Source: Nevskia sp. | Lineage (GTDB): Bacteria; Pseudomonadota; Gammaproteobacteria; Nevskiales; Nevskiaceae | Direction: 5' to 3' | Length of the DNA stretch: 59,235 nucleotides | NCBI GenBank assembly: GCA_031291075.1 | Contig: JARLJS010000256.1 | Span: 1 to 59,235, forward strand | In this document: positions 51,159-59,235 of the stretch, piece by piece | Layout: every line of letters starts with the position of its first letter | How positions within the stretch are numbered: position 1 is the stretch's first letter | Notes under the pieces: model-generated | Seen by the model: only the letters and a program-made list of their open reading frames with translations | The model's database searches: none | What the model was told of the DNA's origin: nothing | Made by a program: the position numbers and the translations under genes

Positions 51159-51587
51159 CTATGTGCGGGAGCGGCCGGCAAGCACGGCCTCCGCGTAGAC
51201 GCGCAAGGGATTGCCAACCGGCGCACGCTCCACCAGGACCTGTTCCAGCGGCCGCCGGCCCTGCAGGTAGAGCGGCAGCCACACGCGTCCGCCGTTGCGG
51301 CGCCCGACCACCAGGTGCGGCAGTCCGAGGATGCGAACACGGTTGGCCGCGGTGATCTGCGACCAGCGCACGCGGCTGCCGCGGAAAACGGTCACGCCGT
51401 CCTCGCCGACCGCGACGGTGAACAGGCTGAACAACACCGCTAGGGCCAGGACCAGCTCGAACGCCAGCACGGCTTCGAGCATCTGCCGCGGCCAGGCCAG
51501 CCACATGGCCAGGCCGAACCAAAGAACGACCAGGCCCACCGGCGGCGAACGCCAGTGGATGCGGAAAACCTCTTCGCCCGGCGTCAT
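51159..51587 (-). CDS. Membrane protein with PH-like C-terminal part
   Basis: A 142-aa protein. Two hydrophobic helices (VGLVVLWFGLAMWLAWP, then AVLAFELVLALAVLFSLF) are followed by short strands resembling a bacterial PH domain: VAVGEDGVTVFRGSRVRWSQ, LPHLVVGRRNGGRVWLPLYL. The start at 51587 (MTPGEEVFRIHW) is preferred; 51605 is possible. Function unknown. Confidence 0.6.
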   Translation of the reverse strand: MTPGEEVFRIHWRSPPVGLVVLWFGLAMWLAWPRQMLEAVLAFELVLALAVLFSLFTVAVGEDGVTVFRGSRVRWSQITAANRVRILGLPHLVVGRRNGGRVWLPLYLQGRRPLEQVLVERAPVGNPLRVYAEAVLAGRSRT

Positions 51588-51780
51588 GACGTGCCGCCCC
51601 GGCACGCGCCGCCGGGCCTTGCTGCCGTGCGCGACTCTGGTGCCGCGCGGGATAGGCAGGAAGTCCCCATAACACCCCCCTTGAAGAATAGACTCTAGCG
51701 CATTGAGTCGCCAAGGAAAATGCCCTCGGGGCTAAAATGCATCCGATCGGCCTCCCACGGCCTGTTCGAACGTCCCCCAG

Positions 51781-52611
51781 ATGTCCGCTCGATCCCGCAT
51801 CGTGGTGCAACAAAGGGCCTGGGCCGAGGCTGCCGGGCACAGGCCCGGCCCGCCCGGCTACCTCGGCAGCGTCGATGCCAACCTGCGCGCGCCGATGACG
51901 CCGGCCACGCTGGCGTCATTCCAGGCCGGCGGCGGCGCCGAGCTGCAGGAGCACCCGCGGCAGCCGGCCAAGCTCCGCGCGCTCTATTCCTCGGCGGCGC
52001 TGGCGGTGAACGTGTTCGACTACTGGACCGGGCGCGACGCCGCGCCCCTGCTCACCGCCCTGGGCATCGACGACCGCGCGCTGCGCATCGAGTTCGAGGC
52101 GCGCTTCCCGATCGGCACGGAGGACCATCCGCCCTGCGTCGACGTGGCCATCGCCCTGGCCTCGGGCATGAGCTGCGGCATCGAGTGCAAGTTCACCGAA
52201 TGGCACACGCCGCGGCGGCCGGCGAAAATCCGCTTCAAGGAAAAGTACTTCCCCGCCGGGGAGGAGCTGTGGCGCAGCCGCGGCCTGCCCGCCTGCCAGT
52301 CGCTCGCGCAGGAGCTGCAGCACGGCGCCACGCGCTTCCGTTTCCTCTATGCAACGCAACTGCTCAAGCACGCCCTCGGCATGGCCAGCCAATGCCGCGA
52401 CGGTTTCACCCTGCTGTATCTCTACTACGACTGGACCGGCCCGGCGGCGCGGGAGCATCGTCGCGAGATCGAGCAGTTCGCGGCGCGCGTCGGCGCCGAG
52501 CTGCGCTTCCGCGCGCTCAGCTACCAGCAGCTCCACACGCGGCTGCGCGAGTGCGCGGCGGAGCACACCGCCTACCTCGACTACCTGGGCGCGCGCTACT
52601 TCCCCGCCTGA
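51781..52611 (+). CDS. PGN_0703-like putative restriction endonuclease
   Basis: A 276-aa protein. The core has the PD-(D/E)xK arrangement: acidic residue in PPCVDVAIALASG and the GIECKFTEW motif 15 residues on. The family pattern KLRALYSSAALAVNVFDYWT upstream and FKEKYF, ELWRSRGLPACQSLAQELQH downstream match PGN_0703-type predicted nucleases. The C-terminal part is a Rossmann-like half (FTLLYLYYDWTGPAAREHRR). It stands alone without methylase or helicase. DNA cleavage is predicted from the motif only. Confidence 0.72.
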   Translation: MSARSRIVVQQRAWAEAAGHRPGPPGYLGSVDANLRAPMTPATLASFQAGGGAELQEHPRQPAKLRALYSSAALAVNVFDYWTGRDAAPLLTALGIDDRALRIEFEARFPIGTEDHPPCVDVAIALASGMSCGIECKFTEWHTPRRPAKIRFKEKYFPAGEELWRSRGLPACQSLAQELQHGATRFRFLYATQLLKHALGMASQCRDGFTLLYLYYDWTGPAAREHRREIEQFAARVGAELRFRALSYQQLHTRLRECAAEHTAYLDYLGARYFPA

Positions 52612-53057
52612 GCCGGCCCGCGGTCGCTGCGCCCGGCCAAGCACATCACCGTGGCCATGCCGTGCAGGCATTGCGTCTCGGCGCCGTTCTTGCGCACGTA
52701 GGCACGCAGCTCGCACACGGTGAGCGTGCGACCGCTGCGGATCACCTGCCCCACCGCCCGCACGCAGTCGCCGTCGGCCGGCGCGATGAGATTGACCTTG
52801 AACTCGACGGTGAGCACCGAGCTGTCCGCCGGGAACAGGGTGTAGGAGGCGTAGCCGCCGGCGGAGTCCGCCACCGTGGCGACCATGCCGGCGTGGAAGA
52901 AGCCGTGCTGCTGACTCAGCTCCGGCCGGTACGGCAGGTCGATCTCCACCAGCCCGGGCTCCACCCGGCGCAGCGCCGCCCCGATGTGTGCCATCGCCCC
53001 CTGCCGCGCGAAGCTTTCGCGCACGCGCTTGTCGTAGTCCGGATCGACCGCCTGCAT
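52596..53057 (-). CDS. PaaI-family hotdog thioesterase
   Basis: A 153-aa hotdog-fold protein: LPYRPELSQQHGFFHAGMVA, then TVADSAGGYASYTLF and VLTVEFKVNLIAPADGDCVR. The HGFFHAG-DSAG pattern is that of acyl-CoA thioesterases such as PaaI and YdiI. The 3' end overlaps the convergent nuclease gene by 16 bases. Start at 53057. Substrate unknown. Confidence 0.87.
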   Translation of the reverse strand: MQAVDPDYDKRVRESFARQGAMAHIGAALRRVEPGLVEIDLPYRPELSQQHGFFHAGMVATVADSAGGYASYTLFPADSSVLTVEFKVNLIAPADGDCVRAVGQVIRSGRTLTVCELRAYVRKNGAETQCLHGMATVMCLAGRSDRGPAQAGK

Positions 53058-53135
53058 CGCATCTCCCGAGTCTGCTATGGGGAACCTGTGCCGATTATGC
53101 GGCGCCCGACCGCCCGGCCGCACGCCGCGGCGCTA

Positions 53136-53329
53136 GTGCGATGTCCTGCGAATGCATCGGCCCAAAATCAGTATCCCTCTCCCTTTGGGAGAGGGGCAGG
53201 GTGAGGGCGGCGCGGCCGGAAGGAGTTGACCACGGCTGAGGCGGAGCGCCCTCACCCGCGCCTCACGGCGCGGCCTCTCCCAGGGGGAGAGGCGAGATGA
53301 GATGCCGGTGGAGCAATGGGACATCGCAC
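53136..53329. repeat. Palindromic repeat element, family A, copy 2 with terminal inverted repeats
   Basis: A 194-bp element bounded by perfect 11-bp inverted repeats GTGCGATGTCC (53136-53146) and GGACATCGCAC (53319-53329). Inside are CCTCTCCC/GGGAGAGG palindromes and the same blocks as copy 1 at 17145-17318. No coding capacity. It may be a non-autonomous mobile element (MITE- or REP-like). Confidence 0.72.
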
Positions 53330-53449
53330 CAGACCGGACGGTCTGTCGGTCGCGGGGGACCGTTCATCGCACATGACTGTGCAATCGGGCGCGCGGGCCG
53401 CTCTATTGCATGAGTTCATGGGTTGACAACGGACGTCGCGAGCACTTCG

Positions 53450-53794
53450 ATGGTGACTAGGCTGCAAAAGTATCTGCGATTCGGCGTACACCACGGCCAG
53501 GGCGGCCCGGTGGACGGCATCCGCGACGGCATGACCCTGTCGCTGCCCGAGGGCGACATCGTCGCCGAGCAGGGCGTGCGTCATGTTTCCGACGCCGGCC
53601 CGGCGCGGCTGGTGGTGCCGGTGCTGCACGAGGCCTACGTGGTGGTGCGGCTGGGCGAACACCGTCAATGCTACGCCACCTGGCTGCCGCAGTCCGGCGG
53701 CTGGGACCTGCTCTGCCTCGACGACGAGGGAGCCGAGGACGGCGAGCAGTCGCCGAGCCAAACCGCTGCGAGCGTCGCCAGCCTCTGTGCCTAG
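53450..53794 (+). CDS. Hypothetical protein, 114 aa
   Basis: A soluble, acidic protein with no recognised family. Strand-rich pattern: LRFGVHHGQGGPVDGIRDGM, VPVLHEAYVVVRLGEHRQCY, ATWLPQSGGWDLLCLDDEG, then a disordered tail. The ATG at 53450 is used; TTG at 53423 or GTG at 53453 is possible. The 392-bp gap to its left (53058-53449) holds the family A repeat and nothing else I can support. Confidence 0.5.
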   Translation: MVTRLQKYLRFGVHHGQGGPVDGIRDGMTLSLPEGDIVAEQGVRHVSDAGPARLVVPVLHEAYVVVRLGEHRQCYATWLPQSGGWDLLCLDDEGAEDGEQSPSQTAASVASLCA

Positions 53795-53814
53795 CAAGAA
53801 CCTCTGATCAGGAT

Positions 53815-53896
53815 CGTCACCCCGGCGAAAGCCGGGGTCCAGTAGCCGACAGCGCCGCGCTGAATTCCCTGGACCCCGGCTTTCGCCGGGGTGACG
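53815..53896. repeat. Paired REP palindromes in inverted orientation
   Basis: CGTCACCCCGGCGAAAGCCG and its continuation (53815-53842) face a near-exact inverse copy (53869-53896), making a large cruciform between two convergent genes. It is of the same family as 20211-20240. Confidence 0.7.
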
Positions 53897-53925
53897 ATTC
53901 TCAAGTTATTCAGAGCTTCCCTGCG

Positions 53926-54594
53926 CTAACGCAACAGCTCGTACGGCCCACCCTTCTCCAGCGCCTTGCGGTACGCCGGCCGCGCGTGGATGCGCTGCAG
54001 GAACGCCTCCGTGTGCGGACGCACGCCCTCCGATCCGCGCGCCGCGCCCGCCTCCAGCGGGAAGCTCATCTGGATGTCGGCGGCGGTGAACTCGTCGCCG
54101 GCGAACCACTGGCTCTTGCCCAGCTCGCTCTCGACGTAATCCTGGTGCAGCTTGAGCTGCGGGCCGATGAACGCCTGGTTGACCTTGGCCACGATGCCGC
54201 GCGCGACCGGCTTGACGAAGAACGGCATCGGCGAGGTCGCCACCTTGCTGAAGAGCAGCCTGAGCAGCAGCGGCAGCATGGCCGAGCCCTCGGCATAGTG
54301 CAGCCAGTAGGTGTAGCGCAGGCGCTCGGGCGTGCCCGGCGGCGGGATCAGGCGGCCCTTGCCATAGCGCTCGACCAGGTATTCGACGATGGCGCCGGAC
54401 TCCGGCACGGTGTTGCCGCCGTCGGTGATCACCGGCGACTTGCCGAGCGGATGCACCGCCTTGAGCGATTCCGGCGCCAGCATGGTCTTCGCATCGCGCT
54501 GGTAATGCTTGATCTCGTAGGGCAGCTCCAGTTCCTCCAGCAGCCACAGCACGCGCTGGGAACGGGAATTGTTGAGGTGATGCACGACGATCAT
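53926..54594 (-). CDS. Glutathione S-transferase
   Basis: A 222-aa GST: VVHHLNNSRSQRVLWLLEEL with the Asn-Ser-Arg-Ser start, HPLGKSPVITDGGNTVPESG for glutathione binding, and SQWFAGDEFTAADIQMSFPL in the helical domain. A Tyr/Ser catalytic pattern places it with the beta/theta-like bacterial GSTs. It is not closely similar to the two GST units at 40.2-41.9 kb. The stop is 30 bases from the REP pair. Confidence 0.9.
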   Translation of the reverse strand: MIVVHHLNNSRSQRVLWLLEELELPYEIKHYQRDAKTMLAPESLKAVHPLGKSPVITDGGNTVPESGAIVEYLVERYGKGRLIPPPGTPERLRYTYWLHYAEGSAMLPLLLRLLFSKVATSPMPFFVKPVARGIVAKVNQAFIGPQLKLHQDYVESELGKSQWFAGDEFTAADIQMSFPLEAGAARGSEGVRPHTEAFLQRIHARPAYRKALEKGGPYELLR

Positions 54595-54649
54595 GATGTT
54601 GATTCTCCCTGAAGGACAAAGCCGTGAATGACGCCCACTAGGCCGTTTT

Positions 54650-54815
54650 CTCTTTACGTACATACACTCTTGCCCCACACCCGGTGGCGGGAGTGGGTGG
54701 CCCGCAGGGCCGGGAGAGGGGCTTTCCGTCCGGCCAAAAGCCCCGCTCCCCTACCCCTCTCCCGCAAGCGGGTGAGGGGAACAATACGCATGCATCTAAA
54801 TGGATGCTCTGGACA
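54650..54815. repeat. Palindromic repeat element, family B, copy 2
   Basis: Contains AAAAGCCCCGCTCCCCTACC, CCTCTCCCGC and the facing GGGAGAGGGGC, as in copy 1 at 25853-25935, plus a common edge with GCATGCAT. It lies in the gap between the minus-strand GST and the membrane protein gene. Confidence 0.55.
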
Positions 54816-54817
54816 CA

Positions 54818-55237
54818 TCAGGCCGGCGGCGGCCGGCGCAGCACCGCTGCGAGCTGCCCCACGGTCCCGGCCAGCTCGGTGAAAACGAACAGGGCCAGCA
54901 CGCGCGGCGCGTCGGTGAAGATCAGAAAGTACGCAATCAACACCGCGACGAAGGCGCGGCCGATGGCGTCGGCGAAGGCGAGCTGCCCGGACGGATAGAC
55001 CAGGCGCACCACCACCCACAGACTGATCAGCACCCCGCTCAAACACACGAAGAACAACTGGATCGAACCAAAGGCGGGCGGTGCGGACTCGCCGCCCAGC
55101 CAGCCGTTGATCCGGTACAGCAGCCGCAAAAAGCCGGCCGCGAACGGCGGAATCGCCAGGGTCCAGGTCACGCTGGAGTCCAGCCAGGCCCAGAACCGCA
55201 CGGTGCGGGCCGGCACGTGGTCGAAGCGCATCCGCAT
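54818..55237 (-). CDS. Small multi-pass membrane protein, unknown
   Basis: A 139-aa protein with three to four membrane helices (VTWTLAIPPFAAGFLRLLYR, IQLFFVCLSGVLISLWVVVR, AFVAVLIAYFLIFTDAPRVL, LFVFTELAGTVGQLAAVL). No family is recognised. It is divergent from the threonine aldolase gene. The start could be either of two in-frame ATGs (55237 or 55231). Confidence 0.6.
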   Translation of the reverse strand: MRMRFDHVPARTVRFWAWLDSSVTWTLAIPPFAAGFLRLLYRINGWLGGESAPPAFGSIQLFFVCLSGVLISLWVVVRLVYPSGQLAFADAIGRAFVAVLIAYFLIFTDAPRVLALFVFTELAGTVGQLAAVLRRPPPA

Positions 55238-55324
55238 TCTCCAGCTCTTTTACGCAGGATACCGGAATCCGGTTGCAGGAAATCGCGTAGAGTTTTCGTG
55301 GGCCATGCAACGTCCGGATATCTC

Positions 55325-56335
55325 ATGATCGACCTGCGCAGCGACACGGTGACCCGCCCGGGCGCGGCCATGCTCCAGGCCATGACAGCCGCCGAGGTCG
55401 GCGACGACGTGTGGGGCGACGACCCCACCGTGGCGCGCCTGCAGGCGGTGACGGCGGAACGCGCCGGCAAGCAGGCCGGGCTGTTCTTTCCCAGCGGCAC
55501 GCAGAGCAACCTGGCGGCGCTGATGGCGCACTGTGAGCGCGGCGACGAGTACATCGTCGGCCAGCTCGCCCACACCTATCGCCACGAAGGCGGCGGCGCG
55601 GCGGTGCTGGGCAGCATCCAGCCGCAGCCGCTCGAGCATGCCGACGACGGCAGCCTGCCGCTAGAGAAGATCGCCGCCGCGATCAAGCCGGCCGACGCGC
55701 ACTTCGCGCGCACCCGCCTGCTGGCGCTGGAGAATACCTTCCACGGCAAGGTGCTGCCGCAGGACTACGTCGAGGCGGCCACGCGGCTCGCCCGCGGCCG
55801 CGGCCTCGCCACCCATCTCGACGGCGCCCGCGCCTTCAACGCCGCGGTCGCCTCCGGCCGCACGCTGGAGGAGATCTGCGCGCCGTTCGATTCGGTGTCG
55901 CTGTGCTTCTCCAAGGGACTGGGCGCGCCGGTGGGCTCGGTGCTGGTCGGCGACGCGGCACTGCTGCAGCGCGCCCACCGCTGGCGCAAGCTGCTCGGCG
56001 GCGGCATGCGCCAGGCCGGCGTGCTGGCGGCCGCCTGCCTGTACGCGCTGGAGCACAACGTGGCGCGGCTGCAGCAGGACCACGCCAACGCCGCGCGGCT
56101 GGCGCAGGCGCTGGCGGGGATCGCGCCGCTGCAGGTGACCGGCCAGGCCACCAACATGGTGTTCCTGCAGATCCCGCCCGCGCACTGCGCACCGCTGGAA
56201 GCCTACCTGCGCCAGCGCGGCATGTTGATCCAGGCGCTGCCGGCGGCGCGCCTGGTCACCCACCTCGACGTCGGCGCGGCGGACATCGACCGCTTCGCCG
56301 CTGCGGTCGCGTCCTACTTCGCCGCGGAAAGTTGA
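55325..56335 (+). CDS. ltaE: Low-specificity L-threonine aldolase
   Basis: A 336-aa PLP enzyme that splits threonine/allo-threonine into glycine and acetaldehyde. IDLRSDTVTRPGAAML and GDDVWGDDPTV are the hallmark N terminus; LFFPSGTQSNLAALM, HLDGARAFNAAVASGR and the PLP lysine in SVSLCFSKGLGAPVGSVLVG complete the fold. Start at 55325 is the standard MIDLRSDT; the longer open frame upstream is not used. Length is typical. Confidence 0.93.
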   Translation: MIDLRSDTVTRPGAAMLQAMTAAEVGDDVWGDDPTVARLQAVTAERAGKQAGLFFPSGTQSNLAALMAHCERGDEYIVGQLAHTYRHEGGGAAVLGSIQPQPLEHADDGSLPLEKIAAAIKPADAHFARTRLLALENTFHGKVLPQDYVEAATRLARGRGLATHLDGARAFNAAVASGRTLEEICAPFDSVSLCFSKGLGAPVGSVLVGDAALLQRAHRWRKLLGGGMRQAGVLAAACLYALEHNVARLQQDHANAARLAQALAGIAPLQVTGQATNMVFLQIPPAHCAPLEAYLRQRGMLIQALPAARLVTHLDVGAADIDRFAAAVASYFAAES

Positions 56336-56348
56336 AGCTGCGGCAGCC

Positions 56349-57224
56349 TCATTCCCACCAGGGATAGAACGGCGGCATCGCCGAGGCCTTGCTGGTGAAC
56401 ACCGGCGCGCGCTTTTCCAGGAACGACTTCACGCCTTCCTTGCCGTCCTCCAGGCTGGCGTAATACACCGCCAGCGAATCGACCCGGTGCGCTTCCAGCG
56501 GATGCGGCTGCGCCGAGTTGCGGTACATCATCTGCCGCGCCAGGGCGATGGCCACCGGCGAGCGGTTGTCGATGATGCGATGGGCCAGCGCATACGCCTC
56601 CGGCAGCAGCCGCTCCGGCGCGTACACCGCTTTCACCAGGCCGCCGCGCTGTGCCTCGGCGGCGTCGAAGATGTCGGCGCTGTAGACCCACTCCAGCGCC
56701 TGCGACAGGCCGACCACGCGCGGCAGGAACCAGCTGGAGCAGGCTTCCGGCACGATGCCGATCTTGCCGAAGACGAAGCCGATGCGCGCCTTCTCCGAGG
56801 CCAGGCGGATGTCCATCGCCAGCGTCATGGTGGCGCCGATGCCGACGGCGGGACCATTGATGGCGGCGATCACCGGCTTCTTGCAGTCGTAGATGGCCAG
56901 CGTGACGCGACCACCGGTGTCGCGCAGGCCGTTGAAGATGGCCGGATCGTCCAGCCGCTCCTGCATGTCCTTCATGCCCGGCCGCAGCGATTCGTCCAGG
57001 CCGAATACGTTGCCGGCGCGGGTGAGGTCCATGCCGGCGCAGAAGGCGCGGCCGGCGCCGGTCACCACCACGGCGCCCACGGCGTCGTCGTCGGAGGCGC
57101 GGCCGAAGGCGTGCACCAGCTCGTTGGCCATCTCCACGGTGAACGAGTTGAGCTGCTCCGGCCGGTTGAGGGTGAGCGTGAGCACACGATCGGCGACCGT
57201 GTAGTCCAGGGTGTTGTACTTCAC
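56349..57224 (-). CDS. Enoyl-CoA hydratase/isomerase family protein
   Basis: A 291-aa crotonase-fold protein with a GTG start at 57224, preceded by GGAG at eight bases. Oxyanion loops VVVTGAGRAFCAGMDL and INGPAVGIGATMTLAMDIRL are intact. IGFVFGKIGIVPEACSSWFL carries Glu in one of the catalytic places, as in true hydratases; the other is replaced, so the exact reaction (hydratase, isomerase, lyase) is open. It takes part in fatty-acid or related CoA-ester degradation. It is convergent with the aldolase gene, 13 bases apart. Confidence 0.88.
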   Translation of the reverse strand: MKYNTLDYTVADRVLTLTLNRPEQLNSFTVEMANELVHAFGRASDDDAVGAVVVTGAGRAFCAGMDLTRAGNVFGLDESLRPGMKDMQERLDDPAIFNGLRDTGGRVTLAIYDCKKPVIAAINGPAVGIGATMTLAMDIRLASEKARIGFVFGKIGIVPEACSSWFLPRVVGLSQALEWVYSADIFDAAEAQRGGLVKAVYAPERLLPEAYALAHRIIDNRSPVAIALARQMMYRNSAQPHPLEAHRVDSLAVYYASLEDGKEGVKSFLEKRAPVFTSKASAMPPFYPWWE

Positions 57225-57367
57225 GATGAGGTCTCCAAAGATTTCTCGCGGGCGCGCCAGTGTATCGGAACCCGGACGCGCCCCCGGCAGGAATGGCCGC
57301 ATCGACCGCCACGGCGTGGCGCCGCGGCCTCCAGTATATTGATCGGCCCGCAGGCAGCCCTCCTCAC

Positions 57368-58195
57368 ATGGCACCGGCAACCGCAACCCACACACTGCAG
57401 GTCGACGGCTACCCGCTGGCCTTTGTCGAAACGGGCGCGGGCGCCCCTCCGCTGCTGCTGGTGCACGGCAGCCTGTGCGACTGCCGCTACTGGGCGCCGC
57501 AGATGGCGCCGCTGGGCGCGGGCCGCCGCGTGCTCGCGCCGAGCCTGCGCCACTACTGGCCGGAAGCCTGGGACGGCAGCGGCGGCGACTTCACACCGGC
57601 ACGGCACGCGGACGACCTCGCCGTCTTCGTCCGCGCGCTGCGGACGGGTCCGGTGCACCTGCTGGGCCATTCGCGCGGCGGCGCGGTCGCCTGCCTGACG
57701 GCACTGCGACGCCCGGAGCTGGTGCGCAGCCTGATCCTGGCCGAGCCGGGGCTCACGCCCGACGAGGGGGACTGCAGCGCGGCGATCGACATCGACCGCG
57801 CCGGCTTCCGCAAGCGCGCGCTCGAACACATCCGCCAGGACGACACCGACGCGGGCCTGGCACTGTTCGTCGATACCGTCAGCGGCGCCGGCACCTGGTC
57901 GCGCATGTTGCCCGCACTGCGCCAGATGATGCGCGACAATGCCGCCACCCTGATCGGCCAGGCGGTGGAAGCGGCGGTGTGCCTGAACCGGCACCAGGCT
58001 GCGTCCCTGCGCATGCCGGTGCTGCTGCTCGGCGGCGCGCAGAGTCCGCAGCCCTACCCCGCGGTGCTCGAAACCCTGGCGCAGTGGCTGCCGCGGGTGC
58101 AGCGCGTCACAGTGAGCAACGCCTCGCACGCGCTCAACCTGTGGAACCCGGCGGGATTCAACCGGGCGGTGGAGGATTTCCTGGGCGAACATTGA
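57368..58195 (+). CDS. Alpha/beta hydrolase
   Basis: A 275-aa hydrolase: LLLVHGSLCDCRYWAPQM (oxyanion), LLGHSRGGAVACLTAL with the GHSRG nucleophile, LLLGGAQSPQPYP and SNASHALNLWNP (His). It resembles ester or carbon-carbon bond hydrolases of aromatic and lipid degradation. Start at 57368. It ends 18 bases before the glycosylase gene and is co-directional, but a functional link is not evident. Confidence 0.83.
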   Translation: MAPATATHTLQVDGYPLAFVETGAGAPPLLLVHGSLCDCRYWAPQMAPLGAGRRVLAPSLRHYWPEAWDGSGGDFTPARHADDLAVFVRALRTGPVHLLGHSRGGAVACLTALRRPELVRSLILAEPGLTPDEGDCSAAIDIDRAGFRKRALEHIRQDDTDAGLALFVDTVSGAGTWSRMLPALRQMMRDNAATLIGQAVEAAVCLNRHQAASLRMPVLLLGGAQSPQPYPAVLETLAQWLPRVQRVTVSNASHALNLWNPAGFNRAVEDFLGEH

Positions 58196-58213
58196 AGCCC
58201 GGGAACGCTCACC

Positions 58214-59101
58214 ATGCCCGAACTGCCCGACCTCACCGTCTACCTGGAACGACTCGACGCGCTCGCCCACGGCGCCAAGCTGCTGCGCCTGCGCATCGAC
58301 AACCCGTTCGTGCTGCGCACGGTGGAGCCGCCTCCGGCGCAGTTCGAGGGACGCCGCCTGCTCGGCACCTCGCGCAGCGGCAAACGCCTGGTGCTGGAGT
58401 TCGAGGGCGGCTACTTCGCGGTGATCCATCTCATGATCCTGGGCCGGCTGCACTGGAAGAAGCCCGGCGCCGCGCTGCCGAAGGGCAAGGGGCTCGCCGC
58501 CTTCGACTTCGACAGCGGCACGCTGCTGCTGGTGGAACACGGCAGCAAGCGGCGCGCCTCGCTGCACCTGCTGGCGGATCGCGCGCAACTGCGTGACTTC
58601 GATCGCGGTGGGGTGGAACCCGGCGGCGCCACGCTGGCCGGGTTCGGCGCCGCGCTGACGCGCGAGAACCACACGCTGAAGCGCGCGCTGACCGATCCCA
58701 CCGTCATCGCCGGCGTCGGCAACGCCTACTCCGACGAGATCCTCCACCGCGCGCGCCTGTCGCCGTTCAAGCAGACGCGCGCGCTCACGGCGGAGGAAAT
58801 GCGGACGCTGTTCGAAGCCACGCGTGCGGTGCTGACGGAGTGGACCGAGCGGCTGCGCGCGGAAGTCCGCGACGGCTGGCCGGAGAAGGTCACCGCGTTC
58901 CGGCCGGAGATGGCGGTGCACGGCCGCTATGGGCAGCCGTGTCCGGTGTGCGGCGCGCCGGTGCAGCGCATCGTCTACGCCGACAATGAAGCGAACTACT
59001 GCGCGCGCTGCCAGACCGGCGGCCGGCTGCTCGCCGATCGCGCGCTGTCACGGCTGCTGAAAGACAACTGGCCAAGGACGCTGGAAGAGCTGGACCGCTA
59101 G
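58214..59101 (+). CDS. Fpg/Nei family DNA glycosylase
   Basis: A 295-aa protein with the N-terminal catalytic Pro2-Glu3 (MPELPDLTVYLERL), a beta-hairpin lysine (TSRSGKRLVLEF), the helix-two-turn-helix TDPTVIAGVGNAYSDEIL and a four-cysteine zinc finger CPVC...CARC. Glu6 of Fpg is Asp here. It removes oxidised bases and nicks the strand. After the zinc finger the protein runs on for about 29 residues (TGGRLLADRALSRLLKDNWP), whereas Fpg normally ends soon after; the closing helix is basic. The exact damage specificity is not fixed by sequence. Confidence 0.88.
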   Translation: MPELPDLTVYLERLDALAHGAKLLRLRIDNPFVLRTVEPPPAQFEGRRLLGTSRSGKRLVLEFEGGYFAVIHLMILGRLHWKKPGAALPKGKGLAAFDFDSGTLLLVEHGSKRRASLHLLADRAQLRDFDRGGVEPGGATLAGFGAALTRENHTLKRALTDPTVIAGVGNAYSDEILHRARLSPFKQTRALTAEEMRTLFEATRAVLTEWTERLRAEVRDGWPEKVTAFRPEMAVHGRYGQPCPVCGAPVQRIVYADNEANYCARCQTGGRLLADRALSRLLKDNWPRTLEELDR

Positions 59102-59138
59102 TGTGGTGAGTTGGAAATCCGTTTATTAAGTTGGGACT

Positions 59139-59225
59139 GTCGTCCCCGCGGAGGCGGGGACCCAGTTCTGCTTTGGAGCTTCGTGCAAAATCGAAAACTG
59201 GATTCCCGCCTGCGCGGGAATGACG
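59139..59225. repeat. REP-like paired palindromes after the glycosylase gene
   Basis: GTCGTCCCCGCGGAGGCGGG (59139-59158) with ACCCAG faces CTGGATTCCCGCCTGCGCGG (from 59198) with GAATGACG. These are the diverged GTCATTCCCGC palindromes widespread in gammaproteobacteria. The run from 59102 to the window end holds no gene. Confidence 0.6.
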
Positions 59226-59235
59226 AAGAAATTTA

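Overview
The window is very GC-rich DNA with tightly packed genes on both strands. Its contents point to a gammaproteobacterium: a pqiABC operon, paired PF10118 metal-dependent hydrolases, an EphD-type hydrolase/SDR fusion, a YceH protein and REP palindromes of the gammaproteobacterial type. A Nevskiales/Solimonas-like lipid or hydrocarbon degrader is my best guess, but that placement is inference. I saw no tRNA, rRNA, integrase, transposase or CRISPR array.

Layout. 1-4.7 kb: a plus-strand operon (M24 protein, EphD-like fusion, two PF10118 proteins) behind a doubled palindromic operator. 4.8-8.5 kb: Abi-alpha-like protein, DUF445 membrane protein, HD hydrolase and MerR regulator. 8.7-12.7 kb: three tandem membrane diguanylate cyclases, each exactly 401 aa. 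12.9-14.3 kb: a TrpB-like protein that lacks the PLP lysine. 14.6-20.1 kb: DJ-1/PfpI protein, cis-prenyltransferase, alpha/beta hydrolase, MocR regulator divergent from a LysE exporter, Rieske protein. 20.3-25.8 kb: secreted proteins and lipoproteins, two small paralogous proteins, 3-methyladenine glycosylase, and an amidohydrolase shell without its catalytic barrel. 26-29.6 kb: pqiABC on the minus strand. 30-35.7 kb: small membrane/exported proteins and a two-component cluster (NtrC-type regulator, lone receiver, degenerate kinase, convergent hybrid kinase). 35.8-45 kb: TpsB-like barrel, thioredoxin-fold isomerase, YceH, flavodoxin, SMI1-like protein, GST and GST-SnoaL fusion, LysR regulator, MASE1-GGDEF protein.

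46.2-48.9 kb is the most unusual part. Here the base composition becomes visibly more A/T-rich. A structured untranslated segment flanked by 12-bp direct repeats precedes a 47-residue acidic peptide gene. A strong intrinsic terminator follows the peptide gene, then two adjacent genes for related cupin plus HEAT-repeat proteins. Precursor-sized peptide, terminator, then modification-type enzymes is the layout of many RiPP (ribosomally made, post-translationally modified peptide) loci. I do not recognise this combination as a described class. It is the best candidate here for a new system.

48.9-59.2 kb: EAL protein with a degenerate GGDEF domain, PGN_0703-like nuclease, thioesterase, GST, threonine aldolase, enoyl-CoA hydratase, alpha/beta hydrolase and an Fpg/Nei glycosylase.

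Two themes recur. Five c-di-GMP proteins lie in 59 kb. Palindromic repeat elements sit in gaps between convergent genes, where they probably also end transcription.
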